Shown here: in pieces, positions 46,985 through 56,398 of the stretch
Numbering within the stretch: the stretch's first letter is position 1
Layout of the letters: every line of letters begins with the position of its first letter
Assembly (NCBI GenBank): GCA_902775895.1
Contig: CACYNO010000001.1
Span: forward strand, 310,001-374,000
Origin: an uncultured Lachnospiraceae bacterium
GTDB taxonomy: Bacteria > Bacillota > Clostridia > Lachnospirales > Lachnospiraceae
Direction: 5' to 3'
Length of the DNA: 64,000 bases
Notes under the pieces: model-generated
Database searches by the model: none
Told to the model about the DNA's origin: nothing
Seen by the model: only the letters and a program-made list of their open reading frames with translations
Made by a program: the position numbers and the translations under genes

Positions 46985-47040
46985 GAGACCCTGGCATATC
47001 CGGCAAAGCCGGGTGGTCGAAGGGTCTCTTTTTTTGTTTT
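46985..47040 (+). terminator. Intrinsic terminator after gap, with an inner hairpin
   Basis: GAGACCC (46985-46991) pairs with GGGTCTC (47022-47028), followed by TTTTTTTG. Inside, CCGGC (47000-47004) pairs with GCCGG (47008-47012), giving a two-stem structure. It separates gap from pgk, so pgk-tpiA may be expressed at lower level or from their own start. Confidence 0.85.
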
Positions 47041-47062
47041 TATTAAATAGGAGGATATCTTT

Positions 47063-48256
47063 ATGTTGACCAAGAAAACTGTTGACGATATTAACGTAAA
47101 GGGTCAAAGAGTTCTTTGCAGATGTGACTTTAATGTACCTATGGATGGAGGGAAGATCACCGATGACAAAAGACTTGTTGATTCTTTGCCGACTATAAAA
47201 AAGCTTGTAAATGACGGTGGCAGAGTGATTCTCTGCTCACATTTCGGAAAGCCGAAGGGTGCGGACAAGTCTTTTAGTCTGGAACCTGTTGCAAAGAGGC
47301 TATCCGAGCTGTTAGGGCGTGATGTACTTTTTGCAGATGATGACATGGTTGTAAGTGAGGCGGTAAAAGGAAAAGTCGCTTCCATGTCAGACGGAGATGT
47401 GGTGCTTTTACAGAATACCAGATTTCGTGAAGAGGAAAAGAAGAACGGTGAAGACTTCGCAAAAGATCTGGCATCCCTTGCAGACATATATGTAAATGAT
47501 GCTTTCGGAACAGCACATAGAGAGCATGCTTCTACCTTTGGCGTGACTAAGTTTATGGATACTTGTGTTATCGGGTATCTTATGGAAAAGGAAGTAAACT
47601 TCCTTGCAAATGTGATTGAAAACCCTGACAGACCTTTTGTTTCCATACTGGGTGGTTCCAAGGTGTCATCCAAGATAGGTGTTATCTCAAATCTCCTTGA
47701 TAAAGTTGACACTCTTATCATAGGCGGCGGTATGTCATTCACATTTATCAAAGCCATGGGAGGTTCAGTAGGAAAATCCCTTGTTGAAGAAGAATTTATC
47801 GGTTATGCAAAAGAAATGGTGGACAAGGCAAAGGAAAAAGGCGTAAAGCTTTTGCTTCCTGTTGATGTGCTTGCTGCCAAGGAATTTGACAAAGATGCAA
47901 AGTTCAGAGTGACAGCTGCAGATTCCCTCGATGACGACGAAATGGGACTTGATATCGGTCCGGATACTGTCAAGTTATACACGGATGCACTTGAAGGTGC
48001 AAAGACCATTGTATGGAACGGTCCGATGGGTGTGTTTGAGTTTGCGAATTTTGCAAAAGGTACTAAAGCTATTGCGGAGGCTCTTGCTGCCATGACAGAC
48101 GCTACAACGATCATAGGCGGCGGCGACTCTGCTGCAGCTGTGAACCTCATGGGACTGGGAGATAAGTTTACACATGTATCTACAGGTGGCGGAGCTTCTC
48201 TTGAGCTTATGGAAGGCAAAAAGCTTCCGGGCGTAGAGGCTGCAGATGACAGATGA
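47063..48256 (+). CDS. pgk: Phosphoglycerate kinase
   Basis: ATP-forming glycolytic step. It begins [24 protein letters not shown], has SHFGKPKG, the [13 protein letters not shown] segment and the C-terminal nucleotide loop [31 protein letters not shown]. 397 aa. AGGAGG precedes the start. Confidence 0.98.
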   Translation: MLTKKTVDDINVKGQRVLCRCDFNVPMDGGKITDDKRLVDSLPTIKKLVNDGGRVILCSHFGKPKGADKSFSLEPVAKRLSELLGRDVLFADDDMVVSEAVKGKVASMSDGDVVLLQNTRFREEEKKNGEDFAKDLASLADIYVNDAFGTAHREHASTFGVTKFMDTCVIGYLMEKEVNFLANVIENPDRPFVSILGGSKVSSKIGVISNLLDKVDTLIIGGGMSFTFIKAMGGSVGKSLVEEEFIGYAKEMVDKAKEKGVKLLLPVDVLAAKEFDKDAKFRVTAADSLDDDEMGLDIGPDTVKLYTDALEGAKTIVWNGPMGVFEFANFAKGTKAIAEALAAMTDATTIIGGGDSAAAVNLMGLGDKFTHVSTGGGASLELMEGKKLPGVEAADDR

Positions 48257-48269
48257 TCAAGGAGAAATG

Positions 48270-49013
48270 ATGAGAAGACGTATAGTAGCTGCAAACTGGA
48301 AAATGAATATGACTTCTGATGAAGCAGGGGCTTTTATCAATACGATTCGGGAAGGAATTAACGGGAAAGAGGCAGAGGTACACATTATACCGCCCTTTGT
48401 TGACATTGCTGTTGTTAAAGATGCTCTAAAAGGTACGGATATATTGGTGGGCGCACAGAATATGTACTACGAAGACAAAGGTGCATTTACCGGGGAGATA
48501 TCTGCTGACATGCTGACCTGCTTAGGTGTGCATTCCGTTGTTATCGGCCATTCCGAGAGACGTAACATTTTTTCCGAGGATGATGAGATGATAAATCTCA
48601 AAGTTAAAAAAGCCCTCGAAAAAGGCCTTGTACCTATCCTTTGCTGTGGCGAATCCCTTGATACAAGGGAAGCGGGAAAAGTATCTGAGTGGATAAATGC
48701 CCAGATCGAAAGTGCGTTTTCAGGAATCAGTGCACAAGATGCGGTTAAATGTATCATTGCCTATGAGCCCATTTGGGCGATAGGTACGGGAAAGGTGGCG
48801 ACCACCGATCAGGCTCAGGAAGTTTGTCTTCTTATCCGCGAGAAGATAAAAGAGCTTTATGGAAGCGAGACGGCTGAGGACATACATATCTTATACGGCG
48901 GCAGCGTTAAAGCTGATAACTGTAAGGAACTCTTTGAGTGTCCTGATATTGACGGCGGATTAGTTGGCGGAGCAAGCCTTAAGCCTGAGTTTGTTGATAT
49001 TGTCAATGCGTGA
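48270..49013 (+). CDS. tpiA: Triosephosphate isomerase
   Basis: Interconverts dihydroxyacetone phosphate and glyceraldehyde 3-phosphate. It starts RRRIVAANWKMN with catalytic Lys, has GHSERR with catalytic His, AYEPIWAIGTGK with catalytic Glu, and GGSVKADNCKEL. The ATG at 48270 is chosen with AAGGAG at 48259-48264; an in-frame start inside pgk would add an unusual extension. 247 aa. It follows pgk after 13 bases. Confidence 0.97.
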   Translation: MRRRIVAANWKMNMTSDEAGAFINTIREGINGKEAEVHIIPPFVDIAVVKDALKGTDILVGAQNMYYEDKGAFTGEISADMLTCLGVHSVVIGHSERRNIFSEDDEMINLKVKKALEKGLVPILCCGESLDTREAGKVSEWINAQIESAFSGISAQDAVKCIIAYEPIWAIGTGKVATTDQAQEVCLLIREKIKELYGSETAEDIHILYGGSVKADNCKELFECPDIDGGLVGGASLKPEFVDIVNA

Positions 49014-49014
49014 T

Positions 49015-49043
49015 TTGCGTCATATAAGAGTATGTGCTATAAT
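49015..49043 (+). promoter_or_regulatory. secG promoter
   Basis: TTGCGT at 49015-49020, 17-base spacer, TGCTATAAT extended -10 with TATAAT at 49038-49043. Confidence 0.65.
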
Positions 49044-49074
49044 CACTCGGTATTAGATTTTTGGAGGGATTATT

Positions 49075-49329
49075 ATGAGTCCGTTAAGGATTGTTTTAAC
49101 CATAGCATTTATCGTTTCCGGCATTATACTTGCTATCGTGATCATGAAACAGGAAAGCAAGCAGAGAGGTCTTTCAGGAGCACTTACGGGAAGCGGCGGC
49201 GGAAATACAGACTCATACTGGGCTAAGAATCAGAGCAGATCTGCAGAAGGCAGACTTGTTATTTGGTCCAGAGTATTTATGGTTATATTTTTGGCGCTTG
49301 GTGTTATATTAAATATTAAGGCTATTTAA
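49075..49329 (+). CDS. secG: Preprotein translocase subunit SecG
   Basis: 84-aa accessory subunit of the SecYEG channel with two membrane helices (about 5-24 and 60-80) and the linker GLSGALTGSGGGNTDSYWAKN, typical of SecG. TGGAGG precedes the start. It leads into rnr-smpB-ssrA, the usual Firmicutes order, but a terminator lies between. Confidence 0.9.
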   Translation: MSPLRIVLTIAFIVSGIILAIVIMKQESKQRGLSGALTGSGGGNTDSYWAKNQSRSAEGRLVIWSRVFMVIFLALGVILNIKAI

Positions 49330-49349
49330 CGAAGTATATGATTTGATGA

Positions 49350-49376
49350 AGCACTCGGTAAAGAGTGCTTTTTTTC
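49350..49376 (+). terminator. Intrinsic terminator after secG
   Basis: AGCACTC (49350-49356) and GAGTGCT (49363-49369) pair across a 6-base loop, followed by TTTTTTC. Confidence 0.88.
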
Positions 49377-49401
49377 AAGTTTAATCTTTTTGGAGAATAA
49401 A

Positions 49402-51399
49402 ATGGAAAATGATTTAACACGTGAAGCAGAGCATGATGTAGGAGTGTTCTCAAGCAACAGAAAAGGATTCGGCTTTATAAAACCGGAAGACGGAAGCGAG
49501 GATCTTTTCGTTGCCGCAAGAAATACGGCTACTGCCTTTCACAAAGACAAGGTAAGGTTTGAAGTTATAAAAGAAGAATCAGAAGGCTCCAACAGGGAAG
49601 CCAAGATCGTTGAGATCCTTGAAAGAAACATCACCCATCTTGTCGGTACATACACTGCCAGTGAGAAATTCGGTTTTGTTAAGCCTGATATCAATAATAT
49701 CAGTTCGGATATTTTTATCCCCGGAAAAAGGTCTATGAAAGCAAAGACTGACGATAAAGTACTTATCAGGATTGACAGCTATGGTACTGCAGATAAAAGA
49801 CCGGACGGAACCGTGGTGGAGATACTCGGTAAAAAAGGTGATCCGGGAGTAGATATACTTTCGTCCATAAAAGCAAAAGGGGTCATCACCGAATTTTCCC
49901 CCGAGGCTTTAATGGAAGCGGATATGCTGCCTGACACTGTGGGTGAGGATGAGATAAAGGGACGAGTTGATTTCAGGGATGTCCTTACCGTGACCATCGA
50001 TGGAGAAGAGACAAAGGACTTTGACGATGCCATGTCTCTTATCATTGAAGACGGGATTTATCATGTAGGGATCCATATTGCTGATGTGGCCCACTACGTG
50101 GAAGAGGGCAGCGTCATGGACAAGGAGGCGCAGGAAAGAGGGACAAGTGTTTATCCGGTAGACCGGGTGATACCAATGATACCCGAGAAACTTTCCACAG
50201 GCATATGTTCCCTGGTGCAGGGTGAAGACCGTCTTACTTTGAGCTGCCTGATGGATTTTGACAAAGACGGAAACATGACGGGCAGAAAGATTTGTGAGAG
50301 CGTTATCCGGGTGGATAAGAGGATGACATATCCCCAGGTTTCAAAAATGCTGGAGAAGCCGGATTTTTACAAGGATGATGATCAGCGTGAACTTATCGAA
50401 ATGCTGCAGGGCGTGCAAAGGCTGACTGACATGTTCAGGGAAAGCAAAGTAAAACGCGGTGCGGTGGATTTTGAGTTCCCGGAGCCTGATATCACCCTTG
50501 ATGAAAAGGGGCATCCCATAGACATCAAAGTCAGAAAAAGGGACGCTGCAACACGCATCATAGAAGAGATGATGTTAAAGGCAAATGAGACTGTGGCCGG
50601 TATTGTGGCGCTTGATGAGGAATGGAGGGGAGTTCCTATCGTTTACCGATCCCACGAGGCCCCGGATCCTGACAGGGTTGAGTTTTTGCAAAAGCTGGTA
50701 CAGTCCCTGGGTTATTCTTTTAATGTTAAGCCTGAAGAAGTTAAGCCTGCCGATGTTCAAAAGCTGGTGGATTCAGTGGACGGCAAGAAAGAAGAAATTC
50801 TTATCACTACCATGACGCTAAGAAGCATGAAACGCGCCATGTATTCCACTGCATCAAAGCGTGTGGAAGAGGAAATTGAAGGAGAGACAAGACTTAAGCC
50901 TGAAGGACATTTCGGTCTTGCTGCACAGTATTACTGTCATTTCACTTCGCCTATCAGGCGATATCCCGATCTGATAAATCATCGTATAATAAAGCTCAAG
51001 ATAAGCGGAATGCTTACCGAAGAAAAAAAAGCAAGATATAAAAAGATATTACCGGATCTTGCCCAGCATGTATGCGAGACAGAACATACAGCCATAGAGA
51101 CTGAAAGGGATACGAATAAGATAAAGATGGCAGAATATATGGCCGACCGTATAGGATCCGAATTTGACGGAGTCATATCAGGTCTTGCATCCTGGGGTAT
51201 ATATGTGTCTCTCCCGAATGCTATTGAAGGGTTTATCCCTGTGTCATCTCTTGAAGACGGTTATTATATATTTGATGAGGATCATATGATCCTGCGAAGA
51301 GAGACCGGAGGCAGAGAGTTTCATATCGGTGATAATGTAAGGGTACAGGTAACGGAATCCGATCCGGAACTAAGGATCATAGATTTTGCTTTATGTTAG
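49402..51399 (+). CDS. rnr: Ribonuclease R
   Basis: 3'-5' exoribonuclease that degrades structured RNA and acts with SmpB/tmRNA in ribosome rescue. N-terminal cold-shock-type OB fold (VFSSNRKGFGFIKPED), catalytic RNB domain (DVLTVTIDGEETKDFDDAMSL region, then FTSPIRRYPDLINHR), and C-terminal S1 domain (GVISGLASWGIYVSLPN). At 665 aa it is a little short; the Lys-rich tail of other RNase R proteins is missing. The ATG at 49402 follows TTTTGGAGA. Confidence 0.96.
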   Translation: MENDLTREAEHDVGVFSSNRKGFGFIKPEDGSEDLFVAARNTATAFHKDKVRFEVIKEESEGSNREAKIVEILERNITHLVGTYTASEKFGFVKPDINNISSDIFIPGKRSMKAKTDDKVLIRIDSYGTADKRPDGTVVEILGKKGDPGVDILSSIKAKGVITEFSPEALMEADMLPDTVGEDEIKGRVDFRDVLTVTIDGEETKDFDDAMSLIIEDGIYHVGIHIADVAHYVEEGSVMDKEAQERGTSVYPVDRVIPMIPEKLSTGICSLVQGEDRLTLSCLMDFDKDGNMTGRKICESVIRVDKRMTYPQVSKMLEKPDFYKDDDQRELIEMLQGVQRLTDMFRESKVKRGAVDFEFPEPDITLDEKGHPIDIKVRKRDAATRIIEEMMLKANETVAGIVALDEEWRGVPIVYRSHEAPDPDRVEFLQKLVQSLGYSFNVKPEEVKPADVQKLVDSVDGKKEEILITTMTLRSMKRAMYSTASKRVEEEIEGETRLKPEGHFGLAAQYYCHFTSPIRRYPDLINHRIIKLKISGMLTEEKKARYKKILPDLAQHVCETEHTAIETERDTNKIKMAEYMADRIGSEFDGVISGLASWGIYVSLPNAIEGFIPVSSLEDGYYIFDEDHMILRRETGGREFHIGDNVRVQVTESDPELRIIDFALC

Positions 51400-51411
51400 G
51401 AGGTGACCACC

Positions 51412-51885
51412 ATGAGCGCCGGTAAAGGTGCCGAGAAGATCCTGTCAAACAACAAAAAGGCATACTTTGATTATTTTATAGAGGAAAAGTATGAGGCAGG
51501 CATCGAACTGCACGGGACCGAGGTAAAATCAATACGACAGGGGAAATGTTCCATAAAAGAGGCCTATATTGATGTGAAGAATGATGAGATATTTATCCAC
51601 AACATGAATATAACTCCCTATGAACACGGCAACATCTTTAATAAAGACCCCTTAAGGGTAAAGAAGCTTCTGCTCCATAAGAGTGAGATAAGAAAGCTCG
51701 AGGGAGCAGCATCCGCCATGGGCTATACCATAGTTCCCCTTAATGTCCATCTTACCCGGGGAAGGGTTAAGCTTGAGATAGGTCTTGCAAAGGGTAAGAA
51801 ACTCTATGATAAGCGGAGAGATATAGCCAAAAAGGATCAGGACAGAGAAGCAAGAAGGGATTTCAAGATCCAAAATATAACTTGA
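51412..51885 (+). CDS. smpB: SsrA-binding protein SmpB
   Basis: Binds tmRNA and brings it to stalled ribosomes. Core: [45 protein letters not shown], and the C-terminal basic tail [21 protein letters not shown]. 157 aa. The ATG at 51412, 8 bases after the AGGAGGTGA site, is preferred over a GTG 9 bases earlier. The ssrA promoter overlaps its stop codon. Confidence 0.97.
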   Translation: MSAGKGAEKILSNNKKAYFDYFIEEKYEAGIELHGTEVKSIRQGKCSIKEAYIDVKNDEIFIHNMNITPYEHGNIFNKDPLRVKKLLLHKSEIRKLEGAASAMGYTIVPLNVHLTRGRVKLEIGLAKGKKLYDKRRDIAKKDQDREARRDFKIQNIT

Positions 51886-51911
51886 TACAGTCATTTTTGA
51901 TATGATAAAAT
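51882..51911 (+). promoter_or_regulatory. Likely ssrA promoter overlapping the smpB stop
   Basis: TTGATA at 51882-51887, 18-base spacer, TAAAAT at 51906-51911; the -35 covers the smpB TGA stop (51883-51885). The start would fall just before the tmRNA 5' end. Confidence 0.6.
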
Positions 51912-51921
51912 ACCACAATAA

Positions 51922-52311
51922 GGGGTAGTAAAGGTTTCGACAGGGGTTAAGAAAGCGGAGAAGCTATCCGTAGGCGAAACGTAAACGCACTTTTAAACTA
52001 AATGCTGATGAAAAATTAGCAGTTGCTGCTTAATCTGACTTTTAGTCTGAGACAACGGTAACGAAGGCCGTTTTTTATAAACGGCGGTCCGGCCGGAGAT
52101 CACCCGCGTTCTCCGGATCCGGGTCTTATGATCAGCGGGAAACGACAGCGGTGATTCCTTATAGCCGCCGGGCGTACTTATAAGGATACCTGCAGGTATC
52201 GTTGTCGGCATACGGAACTTGCGGGGAATCTGCGAAAGCACATACCGACTATGATAGTAGAAGGCTGTCCGGAATAGCTCTTGGACACGAGTTCGACTCT
52301 CGTCTACTCCA
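51922..52311 (+). ncRNA. ssrA: tmRNA (SsrA)
   Basis: Rescues stalled ribosomes and tags their peptides. The tRNA-like ends are visible: GGGGTAG (51922-51928) pairs with CTACTCC (52304-52310), and the T-arm is GAGTTCGACTCTC. The tag frame runs from AAT or GCT at 52001/52004 to TAA at 52031-52033 and ends DEKLAVAA, so the tag is (A)NADEKLAVAA or (A)ADEKLAVAA. The 390-base length is slightly long because of extra stem-loops in the pseudoknot part. CCA is not encoded. Confidence 0.95.
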
Positions 52312-52313
52312 TT

Positions 52314-52355
52314 AAAGACTTTACGTTTTTTTTAGACCGTAAAGTCTTTTTTTTA
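52314..52355 (+). terminator. Intrinsic terminator of ssrA
   Basis: AAAGACTTTACG (52314-52325) pairs with CGTAAAGTCTTT (52338-52349), followed by TTTTT. Confidence 0.9.
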
Positions 52356-52389
52356 TTGATTTTTGTAAATTTATTGTATAAAATTCAAG

Positions 52390-53136
52390 ATGGAATACTA
52401 TAAAATACGGAAAAAGAATCTTATGTTAACTTCATTTAGTTTTATAAGCATAATTTATATAATTGCTGCGGTCCTGCCCGCGATAGTTCTTTTGATATAT
52501 GTATACAGTCAGGAACATGTTGATCCGGAGCCGACTCCTTTGATCATTAAACTTTTGATCGCAGGAGCTGTTTCCGCGGTCATAGCAGTTGTTCTTGAGC
52601 AGGTCGGGGAAGGGATATTGAAGCATTTTGTTCCTGAGAACACCTATCTGTATATATACATTTTTACGTTTTTGATCGTAGGAGTAGTGGAAGAGGGCGT
52701 GAAGTTTATATTCCTTAAGATAGGGACATGGGCGAATCCGCATTTTAATTATAAGTTCGACGGTATTGTTTATTCTGTTGCCGTTTCTTTGGGGTTTGCG
52801 GGTCTTGAGAATGTCGGTTATATATTCCGTTACGGTTTGTTGATCGCCGGGCAGAGAGCGGTTCTTGCCGTACCTGCGCATGTGGGCTTTGCAGTATTTA
52901 TGGGCATCTTCTACAGTCGTTCAAAGATGTATCATAACCGGGGAAGAAGGATCACGGGACGTTTGAACGGCTTCTTTGCCTGGTTTTTCCCGGCCATGCT
53001 GCACGGTTTTTATGATACTACGGCCATGCTTCAGTCGACAACGTCCACTATCGTATATATTTCATTTGTTATAGTTATGTATATCACTGTGTTTACGCTG
53101 GTAAGAAACGAAGGGAAGCGTGATATGCATTTGTGA
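52390..53136 (+). CDS. PrsW-family intramembrane metalloprotease
   Basis: 248-aa multi-pass membrane protein. The conserved acidic pair EEGVKF (Glu101-102), the GFAGLENVGYI segment (Glu140) and the later His residues (VPAHVGFAV and MLHGFYD) match the PrsW/Rce1-like metal-binding pattern. In Bacillus, PrsW makes the first cut of an anti-sigma factor; here no sigma/anti-sigma pair is nearby, so the target is open. The start lacks a strong ribosome binding site and could shift slightly. It lies beside a two-component system. Confidence 0.87.
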   Translation: MEYYKIRKKNLMLTSFSFISIIYIIAAVLPAIVLLIYVYSQEHVDPEPTPLIIKLLIAGAVSAVIAVVLEQVGEGILKHFVPENTYLYIYIFTFLIVGVVEEGVKFIFLKIGTWANPHFNYKFDGIVYSVAVSLGFAGLENVGYIFRYGLLIAGQRAVLAVPAHVGFAVFMGIFYSRSKMYHNRGRRITGRLNGFFAWFFPAMLHGFYDTTAMLQSTTSTIVYISFVIVMYITVFTLVRNEGKRDMHL

Positions 53137-53174
53137 CCCGTTCTGTTTAAATATGAAAAAATAAGGGGTGTAAT

Positions 53175-53858
53175 ATGTCAAATTTTAAAATACTTATTGC
53201 AGACGATGAATCAAGAATGAGAAAGCTTTTAAGGGACTTTTTGGAGAGAGACGGATACGATGTGGTTGAAGCATCTGACGGAAAGGAAGCAGTGGAGATC
53301 TTTAAAAAAAATAAAGACATTTCCCTTATCATACTTGATGTGATGATGCCGAAGATGGACGGTTGGGAGGCCTGCAGATGTATCCGGGAGGAGTCAAAAG
53401 TTCCCATTATCATGCTTACTGCCAAAGACACCGAAGACGATGAACTGGAGAGCTTTGACAGCGGCGCAGATGAATTTATAACCAAGCCTGTAAGTCCCGG
53501 AGTGCTTACAGCAAGGATAGGAGCTATATTAAGAAGAACTTACGGAGATGGGAACGATGGGGTTTTGAGTTCCGGCGGTATTGTTGCTGACAAAGACTCG
53601 CATATCGTTACGGTTGACGGAAAAGAAATAGAGCTTAGTTTCAAGGAATTTGAACTTTTGGTTTTCTTCATGGAAAATGAAGGGATTGCTCTGTCAAGGG
53701 AAAAGATACTTAATGCCGTTTGGAATTATGACTATTTTGGCGATGCAAGGACTATCGATACTCATGTTAAGAAGTTAAGGCAGAAGTTGCTTGAAAAGGG
53801 AGAATATATAAAGACCATTTGGGGGATGGGCTATAAATTTGATACTTCGCAAGACTAA
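53175..53858 (+). CDS. OmpR-family response regulator
   Basis: DNA-binding response regulator, 227 aa: receiver domain (residues 3-120) with phospho-acceptor Asp55 in LIILDVMMPKMDGW, then a winged-helix DNA-binding domain (about 130-227) with SREKILNAVWNYDYFGDARTIDTHVKKLR. Partner of the sensor kinase that follows after 11 bases. The genes it controls are not known. Confidence 0.95.
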   Translation: MSNFKILIADDESRMRKLLRDFLERDGYDVVEASDGKEAVEIFKKNKDISLIILDVMMPKMDGWEACRCIREESKVPIIMLTAKDTEDDELESFDSGADEFITKPVSPGVLTARIGAILRRTYGDGNDGVLSSGGIVADKDSHIVTVDGKEIELSFKEFELLVFFMENEGIALSREKILNAVWNYDYFGDARTIDTHVKKLRQKLLEKGEYIKTIWGMGYKFDTSQD

Positions 53859-53869
53859 GGTGATGATAT

Positions 53870-55393
53870 ATGTCAGCAAGTGAATTTCGCATTAAATATC
53901 CTCTGAGAATACGTCTGTTATCAAGTTTTTTTATTTTTTCAGTAGCCGTATTTCTGTTTTTGTTGTTGTTTAATAATCTTACGGGAGCTTATTTTTATGA
54001 AAAGAGCAGGGAAAGACTTTTAAAGGAAGCCTACGTTGAAGCAAATGAGGAGCTTGAAAAATACAATAATAATGAATTTTCTATCGATCAGTTGGGAGAA
54101 AAACTGGATGTAATTATTGACGAACATGATATTCATATGATCGTGATAGATAGTGACTGGTCTCTTGTTTTTGTGTGCGATTATTCCGACAGATTTTTAA
54201 GAGATAGGCTTGTTGCCAATGTTATCGGAGATTTAAACAATGAGATTACTGAAGAAAAAATAGAAATACTTGAAAAAAATAACGGCTATGTTTTACAAAA
54301 GACTTCCAGCACACCGGATTCGGAAGAAGCATATGAGATGTGGGGCACAATGCCCAGTGGTTATACTGTTCTTTGCAGATTTACAAGGGCAAATCTGAGA
54401 AACAGTATTGATGTGATGAACAAAGTTATTTTGTTGTCCGGTGTTATCATGCTGGTAGGTACCGTTATAGCAGCTTTGATCGTTTCCAAAATGATAACCG
54501 ATCCATTAAAAAAACTTACCGGTATTGCCTCCAGGATGTCTCATCTTGAATTTGATACTCACTACACCGATAAAGATACAAGTGAGATAGGTTATTTGGG
54601 TAATACCATTAATGACCTTTCCGATAAATTAGAGGACAACATTACAAAACTGAAGTCCGCAAATCTCGAACTGGAAAAAGACATACAAAACAGGGAAAAA
54701 ATTGAAAACCAGCAAAAAGAATTTATTGCTTCCATATCCCATGAATTAAAGACGCCGATAGCTTTGATATCAGGTTATGCTGAGGCTTTAAGAGACGGGG
54801 TGGCAAAAGATAAAGAGAGTATTGATGAGTATTGTAATATAATTATTGACGAATCAGACAAGATGAACAAGCTTATCAAGCAAATGCTGATGATAAATGA
54901 ATTTGAAAGCGGACAAAGTGATTTTTCCATTGAAAGATTTTCTGTCTGTGACATGATACGTTCCGTATTGAATTCAAACCGGATCAAATTTGAGAAAAAT
55001 AATATCAGCGTAGAGTTTCCGGATCAAAATGAGAAAATACCTGTATGGGGAGACAGAGTAAAGACAGAACTGGTACTTACAAACTATGTTACAAATGCGA
55101 TCAATTACTGTTCCGGTGAAAAGAAAATAAAAGTAAATATAGAAAAATTTGAAAAGACGGTCCGTGTCCATGTATGGAACAGCGGTGATAATATCCCTGA
55201 GAAAGAAATAAATGAAATATGGAAAAAATTCTATAAGACTGATAAAGCAAGAAGCAGGGAATACGGAGGAAATGGTATCGGTCTGTCAATTGTTAAATCT
55301 ATAGCCGAAATGCATGGTCAGGAGTGCGGGGTAGATAATACTCCGGGCGGTGTGGATTTTTGGTTTGATCTTGATTCTGACAAGGGGGGGTAG
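53870..55393 (+). CDS. Two-component sensor histidine kinase
   Basis: 507 aa membrane kinase. First membrane helix at about 16-36, extracellular sensor domain (40-182, no recognised fold), second helix (185-207), HAMP linker (208-260), H-box SISHELKTPIALISGYAEAL with phospho-His291, N-box NYVTNAINYC and G-box GGNGIGLSIVKS. Cognate partner of the upstream response regulator. A signal near the cell surface is likely but unidentified. Confidence 0.95.
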   Translation: MSASEFRIKYPLRIRLLSSFFIFSVAVFLFLLLFNNLTGAYFYEKSRERLLKEAYVEANEELEKYNNNEFSIDQLGEKLDVIIDEHDIHMIVIDSDWSLVFVCDYSDRFLRDRLVANVIGDLNNEITEEKIEILEKNNGYVLQKTSSTPDSEEAYEMWGTMPSGYTVLCRFTRANLRNSIDVMNKVILLSGVIMLVGTVIAALIVSKMITDPLKKLTGIASRMSHLEFDTHYTDKDTSEIGYLGNTINDLSDKLEDNITKLKSANLELEKDIQNREKIENQQKEFIASISHELKTPIALISGYAEALRDGVAKDKESIDEYCNIIIDESDKMNKLIKQMLMINEFESGQSDFSIERFSVCDMIRSVLNSNRIKFEKNNISVEFPDQNEKIPVWGDRVKTELVLTNYVTNAINYCSGEKKIKVNIEKFEKTVRVHVWNSGDNIPEKEINEIWKKFYKTDKARSREYGGNGIGLSIVKSIAEMHGQECGVDNTPGGVDFWFDLDSDKGG

Positions 55394-55402
55394 CGTAGAG
55401 TG

Positions 55403-55834
55403 ATGATAAGATATTTAGAAGAAAAGCCTGATATAAAAGATTATCTTGAACTTAGAAAAAGTGTGGGATTTCATGATCTTTCTCCAAAACAGGCTGAGAT
55501 TGCACTGGATAATGCATTAAAGATCGTTGCTGCATACGATGGTAATGAGATTGTAGGCATGGGACGTCTGGTTGGAGACGGTGCGGTAATCTGCTACATT
55601 CAGGACATAATGATAAGGCAGGATCACCGTGGGTGCGGTATAGGTGCTTATATTATAAAACGGCTTGTTGAATATACGGAAGAGATCACCCTGCCGGGAA
55701 CAAAGATGATGCTTGGCCTTATGAGTAAAAAGGGATCAGAGAGCTTTTATGAAAAATGCGGTTTTATTAAAAGGCCTAATGATGAACTCGGTAACGGATT
55801 TACCATGTATATCTTTAAAGAAGACACAAAATAG
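55403..55834 (+). CDS. GNAT family N-acetyltransferase
   Basis: 143 aa with the acetyl-CoA binding motif QDHRGCGIGAYIIKRLVEY and the preceding strand ICYIQDIMI. The substrate is unknown. The ATG at 55403 is preferred; a GTG lies 3 bases upstream. It follows the kinase after 9 bases and may be cotranscribed. Confidence 0.88.
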   Translation: MIRYLEEKPDIKDYLELRKSVGFHDLSPKQAEIALDNALKIVAAYDGNEIVGMGRLVGDGAVICYIQDIMIRQDHRGCGIGAYIIKRLVEYTEEITLPGTKMMLGLMSKKGSESFYEKCGFIKRPNDELGNGFTMYIFKEDTK

Positions 55835-55874
55835 CGGCTGTTGTTGCAGTTTAATTATATGAAAGAGGCTGAAT

Positions 55875-56324
55875 ATGGATAATGACGGGATTTTTTCCGT
55901 ATTGTACGATAAGACATCTGATTTTATTGATGAGTTCATTGATAAAGGCATACCCTGTGAAGATCTGGAGCAGGAAAGGGCCCTTTTGATAGCAGAATAT
56001 ATTTATGATAATAAGTACATAGACAAATCAGACGAAAAGATAATAGCGGAACTAAAACTTGGTTATTCGGAAAAGATCAATGAAATGATATCTCAGGATG
56101 AGATTCAGTCAGATGTTTCAAAAAAGATCTTAAAAAGAGTGAACAAGGTAAACGATGCAGCAATAAAATATAAAGAAGACTTTTTTGTTAAACCGACTCC
56201 CAAGGAACTTGCAGAATATCTCGGAGTTACGGAAACCTATATCCTTGATACTGTACAAATGTCCGGTTATGAGATAACAGAGATAGATTTTGAACCTGAA
56301 AAAGGCGGTAAAAACGGTTCCTGA
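55875..56324 (+). CDS. Orphan sigma-factor-region-like small protein
   Basis: 149 aa, acidic, without signal or membrane segment. The C-terminal part (about 108-132, KPTPKELAEYLGVTETYILDTV) resembles the HTH of sigma-70 region 3. No complete region 2 or region 4 is present, so it cannot be a normal sigma factor; it may be an anti-sigma or sigma-like accessory protein. Not recognised further. AAAGAGG precedes the start. Confidence 0.7.
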   Translation: MDNDGIFSVLYDKTSDFIDEFIDKGIPCEDLEQERALLIAEYIYDNKYIDKSDEKIIAELKLGYSEKINEMISQDEIQSDVSKKILKRVNKVNDAAIKYKEDFFVKPTPKELAEYLGVTETYILDTVQMSGYEITEIDFEPEKGGKNGS

Positions 56325-56398
56325 TTTTGTACAAATGCTTGTAAATATGGTATAATTTATCATCTTTTGTAAACATTTTTTAAAGAAGCGATAAGGAT

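Noticed and set aside
49350..49369. AGCACTC/GAGTGCT hairpin looks like a CIRCE element
   Set aside because: Spacer is 6 rather than 9 bases and a T run follows, so it is the secG terminator.
51993..52241. Minus-strand open frame inside ssrA
   Set aside because: It is antisense to tmRNA and without ribosome binding site.
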